Shown piece by piece: positions 60,885 to 64,000 of a DNA stretch of 64,000 nucleotides. The notes below the pieces were generated by a model. The model was given only the letters and a program-made list of their open reading frames with translations. It made no database searches and was not told where the DNA came from. The position numbers were made by a program, and so were the translations under genes. The first letter of the stretch is position 1, and every line of letters begins with the position of its first letter. The DNA is from Povalibacter uvarum (GTDB lineage: Bacteria; Pseudomonadota; Gammaproteobacteria; Steroidobacterales; Steroidobacteraceae), in NCBI RefSeq assembly GCF_014202975.1, contig NZ_JACHHZ010000002.1, positions 682,001 through 746,000 of the forward strand. The letters run 5' to 3'.

Positions 60885-62216
60885 CAGGGTTCGTTGTGGC
60901 ATCACTGTCTTCGGCAACTGGAATCAGAGTTGCCCGAGCAGCAGTTCAATACCTGGATCCGGCCGCTGCAAGCGGTCGAGGAAGGCCGCGTCTTGCGGTT
61001 GCTGGCCCCGAATCGTTTCGTGGTCGACTGGGTGAATGCCAATGTCGCCCAGCGCATCTCCGAGCTCGTCGAACCGCTCTCGTCGCCCCCGGGATTGAGC
61101 ATCATTGTCGAAGTTGGCTCCCGGATCGTCGCTAGTCCCATCAGTTCGACGCCTGTTGCCCCCAAGGGGTTCACGCGCGAGCCGCCCTCGGTGCTGGGAA
61201 GCCGGCTGAATCCGGATTTCACGTTCACGAATTTCGTCGAGGGCAAGAGCAACCAGCTCGCCCGCGCCGCAGCTCATCAGGTCGCGGAAAACCCTGGCCG
61301 CGCGTACAACCCGCTGTTCATCTACGGCGGCGTCGGCCTGGGCAAGACCCACCTCATGCACGCGGTTGGTAACGTCATTCGAGGCCGGAGCGATCGGGCC
61401 CGGGTGGCTTACGTGCACTCGGAGCGGTTCGTGAGCGACATGGTGAAGGCGCTCCAGCACAACACCATCAACGACTTCAAAGCCGCTTACCGCTCGCTCG
61501 ATGCCCTCCTGATCGACGACATTCAGTTCTTCGCGAACAAGGATCGCTCCCAGGAAGAGTTCTTCCATACCTTCAACGCGCTGTTCGAAGGTCAGCAGCA
61601 GATCATCCTCACGTGCGATCGCTACCCGAAGGAAGTCGATGGTCTGGAGGAGCGGCTGAAGTCGCGCTTCGGCTGGGGCCTGACGGTTGCCATCGAGCCG
61701 CCCGAGCTCGAAACCTGCGTGGCGATTCTGATGAGCAAGGCCGCGGGCTCCGGAATCGAGTTGCCCGAGGAAGTCGCGTTCTTCATCGCTAAGCGGATCC
61801 GCTCGAACGTTCGTGAGCTGGAGGGTGCGCTGCGCAGAGTCGTGGCGAACTCGCAATTCACTGGCCGGCCGATCACGATGGATTTCGTGAAAGAAGCCCT
61901 GCGCGATCTGCTCGCGTTGCAGGATCGCCTCGTCACGATTGATAACATCCAGAAAACCGTCGCGGAGTACTACAAAATCCGGGTGGCGGATCTGCTCTCC
62001 AAACGCAGGAGCCGATCTATCGCGCGACCGCGTCAGCTGGCGATGGCTCTGGCGAAGGAGCTGACCAGCCACAGCTTGCCGGAGATCGGCGATGCTTTCG
62101 GGGGTCGGGACCACACGACCGTGATGCACGCGTGCCGCGTGATCAAGGAGTTGCGTGAGTCGCAGACACGGACGAACGAGGACTATCAAAACCTGTTGAG
62201 AACCCTGGCAGGTTGA
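60885..62216 (+). CDS. dnaA: Chromosomal replication initiator DnaA
   Basis: The 443-residue initiator has domain I ([20 protein letters not shown]), a short linker, domain III AAA with Walker [18 protein letters not shown] and Walker [13 protein letters not shown], and domain IV ending [20 protein letters not shown] (DNA-binding signature). The GTG at 60885 follows GGGGGC and fits the family start; TTG 60852 would add 11 residues. Domain II is short. dnaN follows after the probable origin. Confidence 0.96.
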   Translation, partial: QGSLWHHCLRQLESELPEQQFNTWIRPLQAVEEGRVLRLLAPNRFVVDWVNANVAQRISELVEPLSSPPGLSIIVEVGSRIVASPISSTPVAPKGFTREPPSVLGSRLNPDFTFTNFVEGKSNQLARAAAHQVAENPGRAYNPLFIYGGVGLGKTHLMHAVGNVIRGRSDRARVAYVHSERFVSDMVKALQHNTINDFKAAYRSLDALLIDDIQFFANKDRSQEEFFHTFNALFEGQQQIILTCDRYPKEVDGLEERLKSRFGWGLTVAIEPPELETCVAILMSKAAGSGIELPEEVAFFIAKRIRSNVRELEGALRRVVANSQFTGRPITMDFVKEALRDLLALQDRLVTIDNIQKTVAEYYKIRVADLLSKRRSRSIARPRQLAMALAKELTSHSLPEIGDAFGGRDHTTVMHACRVIKELRESQTRTNEDYQNLLRTLAG

Positions 62217-62438
62217 TTGTGGAAAACTTGTGAGCGTCGTGAGGATTCTTTTAATCCACAGGTGCTCAACAGCTTTGGGACAAACTGTTCGAGGCCTTAT
62301 AGGCGGAGTTATTGAGAGCACAAGCTCCTGATTCGAAAGGGTGCGATTCGCTTATCCACAGAGTTGGGCGATCTCAATAATCATCATAAGTTTTAAATAT
62401 CTAAATCATTAAATCTTTAAGACTCCACAGGTGAAGCG
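62217..62438. other. Probable chromosomal origin (oriC) between dnaA and dnaN
   Basis: The 222-base gap holds a perfect DnaA box TTATCCACA at 62352-62360, near boxes TGTGGAAAA (62218-62226) and TAATCCACA (62252-62260), and an AT-rich stretch (about 62373-62419, including ttttaaatatctaaatcatt) that could be the unwinding element. Position next to dnaA and dnaN is typical, but the rpmH-dnaA gap is an alternative. Confidence 0.65.
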
Positions 62439-63536
62439 ATGAAGTTCAGTGCTGGACGCGAAGCGATACTGGCTCCCCTGCAAGCAGTGATCGGCGTGGT
62501 CGAACGGCGGCAGACCATGCCCATTCTGGCGAACGTCCTGATCACGGGACGCGGGGATGAGTTGTCGCTGACCGCGACGGATCTGGAAGTCGAGCTCGTG
62601 GCAAAAACGAAGGTCACCCTGCAGCAAGCAGGTGAGATCACCGTTCCCGCTCGCAAGCTGCTCGACATCGTTCGCGCGTTGCCGGACCAGGCAACGGTGA
62701 CGATTACGCTGGAAGGCGAGCGCGTCACCGTAAAGTCCGGCAAGAGCCGCTTCACGCTGACCACGCTGCCCGCGTCGGACTTCCCCTCCATCGAAGATAT
62801 CCGTGCGGATCAGTCCTTCACGATCGGTCAGGCGGCGCTCAAGCGCCTGCTCGACAAGACGCATTTCTCGATGGCGCAGCAGGACGTCCGCTACTACCTG
62901 AACGGCATGTTGATGGAAATTGCTGGGAAAGTGCTGCGAACGGTCGCGACTGACGGACATCGACTGGCATACTGCGAAGCAGAGCTGGAGAAGGACGGGG
63001 GCAACACGCAGCAGGTCATCGTTCCTCGCAAAGGCGTCCTGGAGCTGCAGCGTCTGCTCGGCGCAGAGGGTACGGTGGAGCTCGCGGTGGGAACGAATCA
63101 CGTTCGCGCCAGCATTGGCGAAATTCGCTTCACTTCGAAGCTCATTGACGGTCGTTTCCCGGAATACGGCCGGGTAATTCCGAACAATCCTCCCAAGCAG
63201 GTCAAGGCAGATCGCGACGCGTTGCGCGCGGCGCTCCAGCGAGCGGCCATTCTCTCGAATGAGAAGTACCGCGGCATTCGCCTGGCAGTGAAGGAGAACG
63301 CGCTGGTCCTGCAGTCTCACAACCCAGAGCAGGAAGAGGCCGAGGAAGAGATCGAAGTGAACTATGGCGGGGAGGAAGTCGAGATCGGCTTCAACGTGAA
63401 CTATCTCCTCGACGCGTTGGCGGCAGTGGATGGCAACGAGGTTCAGCTTGGCCTGACTGACGCGAACAACAGCTGCCTGCTGACTTCGCCCGCCGTCGCC
63501 TCCGCCAAGTATGTGGTCATGCCGATGCGGCTGTAA
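62439..63536 (+). CDS. dnaN: DNA polymerase III beta sliding clamp
   Basis: The 365-residue clamp has the three repeated domains: MKFSAGREAILAPLQAVIGV, VVERRQTMPILANVLITG, then LDKTHFSMAQQDVRYYLNGM (second domain), ATDGHRLAYCEAE, and the C-terminal SPAVASAKYVVMPMRL, the canonical end of DnaN. It tethers the polymerase to DNA. It is preceded by the probable origin and followed by recF with about ten bases between them. Confidence 0.97.
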   Translation: MKFSAGREAILAPLQAVIGVVERRQTMPILANVLITGRGDELSLTATDLEVELVAKTKVTLQQAGEITVPARKLLDIVRALPDQATVTITLEGERVTVKSGKSRFTLTTLPASDFPSIEDIRADQSFTIGQAALKRLLDKTHFSMAQQDVRYYLNGMLMEIAGKVLRTVATDGHRLAYCEAELEKDGGNTQQVIVPRKGVLELQRLLGAEGTVELAVGTNHVRASIGEIRFTSKLIDGRFPEYGRVIPNNPPKQVKADRDALRAALQRAAILSNEKYRGIRLAVKENALVLQSHNPEQEEAEEEIEVNYGGEEVEIGFNVNYLLDALAAVDGNEVQLGLTDANNSCLLTSPAVASAKYVVMPMRL

Positions 63537-63547
63537 TCGGAAGGGCG

Positions 63548-64000
63548 GTGCTGGCCGGAATCGACATCGAGAACTTCCGCTGCATCGCACAGGCGCATCT
63601 GGAGTTCGATTCGCGAGGGACCGGCATCCTCGGTAATAACGGCTCGGGCAAGACGAGCTTGTTGGAAGCGATCTTCTTTCTGGGGCACGGACGCTCCCTA
63701 CGCACGAATACCCGCGAGAAGCTTCTCAAGCGCGGAGCTGATTTTTTCCGCGTTGTTGGACGCCTCGAGACGCCGCGCGGCAAGTTGGTCGCCGGCGCCG
63801 AGTACACAAATGGCCAGACCCGATCCCGGCTGGCTGGCCAGGGGATCTCCAGCCTTTCGGAGATCGCCGAAGTTCTTCCCATCCAGTTGATCGACCCGAG
63901 CGTGCACCGCTTGGTTGAGGAGGGCTCTGCCCGCCGTCGGCGACTGCTCGACTGGGGAGTGTTCCACGTGAAACATGAGTTCCTGGTTTCATGGAGGCGG
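63548..64000 (+). CDS. recF: DNA replication and repair protein RecF, partial (cut by the window edge)
   Basis: The first 151 codons are visible. VLAGIDIENFRCIAQAHLEF and LGNNGSGKTSLLEAIFFLGH (Walker A GNNGSGKTS), then GHGRSLRTNTREKLLKRGAD and IDPSVHRLVEEGSARRRRLL are diagnostic of RecF. It helps load RecA at gaps with RecO and RecR. The GTG start at 63548 follows GGAAGG. It begins about ten bases after dnaN. The rest of the gene lies outside the window. Confidence 0.92.
   Translation, partial: MLAGIDIENFRCIAQAHLEFDSRGTGILGNNGSGKTSLLEAIFFLGHGRSLRTNTREKLLKRGADFFRVVGRLETPRGKLVAGAEYTNGQTRSRLAGQGISSLSEIAEVLPIQLIDPSVHRLVEEGSARRRRLLDWGVFHVKHEFLVSWRR

Noticed and set aside
1-64000. tRNA or rRNA genes, insertion sequences or prophage
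   Set aside because: Scanning by eye showed no GTTCGANTC-based cloverleaf, rRNA blocks, transposase or phage genes; a tRNA-scan program could find something I missed.

Overview
The window reads as the chromosome of a high-GC gammaproteobacterium. The right end carries the conserved replication-origin block rpmH-rnpA-yidD-yidC-mnmE (leftward) and dnaA-dnaN-recF (rightward), with DnaA boxes and an AT-rich stretch between dnaA and dnaN. Gene content (yicC-gmk, DUF2339/DUF3999, DUF885 and S9 peptidases, Tad pili, several Tat-exported enzymes) and abundant short intergenic repeats suggest a Steroidobacteraceae/Xanthomonadales-like lineage. That taxon is an inference. I saw no rRNA, tRNA, insertion sequence or CRISPR array. 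The left edge cuts a PP2C phosphatase gene and the right edge cuts recF.

Layout. 1-4.7 kb: PP2C phosphatase, yicC, gmk, a SIMPL-domain protein, an exported protein of unknown function and a short NfeD-like protein. 4.8-13.6 kb, all leftward: mnmG, the DUF3999/DUF2339 membrane pair, a 7TM-type diguanylate cyclase and a GNAT acetyltransferase. 13.7-24.6 kb, mostly rightward: a short leader ORF, an ABC exporter, an S9 peptidase, a large membrane-anchored Ser/Thr kinase, a DUF72 protein and a UvrD-type helicase. 24.6-31 kb: a thioredoxin-like protein, DUF885 and carboxylesterase (both Tat-exported), an NTF2-like protein, a DUF2268-type protease and a YbaN protein.

31-35 kb: a cobalamin riboswitch controls metE, and metE converges on and overlaps a RES/Xre toxin-antitoxin pair. 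35-36.7 kb: glucan biosynthesis protein OpgD. 36.9-46.6 kb: a leftward Tad (type IVb pilus) operon that starts at a Flp-type pilin, passes a terminator, and continues through TadG/TadE-like proteins, CpaB, the secretin, an FHA-TadA fusion, TadB, TadC, a DUF192 protein and a TPR lipoprotein. 46.8-50.3 kb: amidohydrolase, small membrane protein, AEC transporter and enoyl-CoA hydratase. 50.3-53 kb: the RNA ligase RtcB with a co-transcribed AAA ATPase, preceded by a probable roughly 200-nt structured RNA carrying a 15-codon ORF. 53-56.6 kb: an MscS channel, a HExxH protein, an OsmC protein that appears to start at CTG, a DUF2892 protein and a ribosome hibernation factor. 56.6-64 kb: the origin block.

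Most worth a second look are the rtcB-AAA ATPase operon with its upstream RNA, the leader ORF before the ABC exporter, the FHA-fused Tad ATPase with no prepilin peptidase or TadZ nearby, the kinase with a Calx-beta-like exported tail, and the CTG-started osmC.
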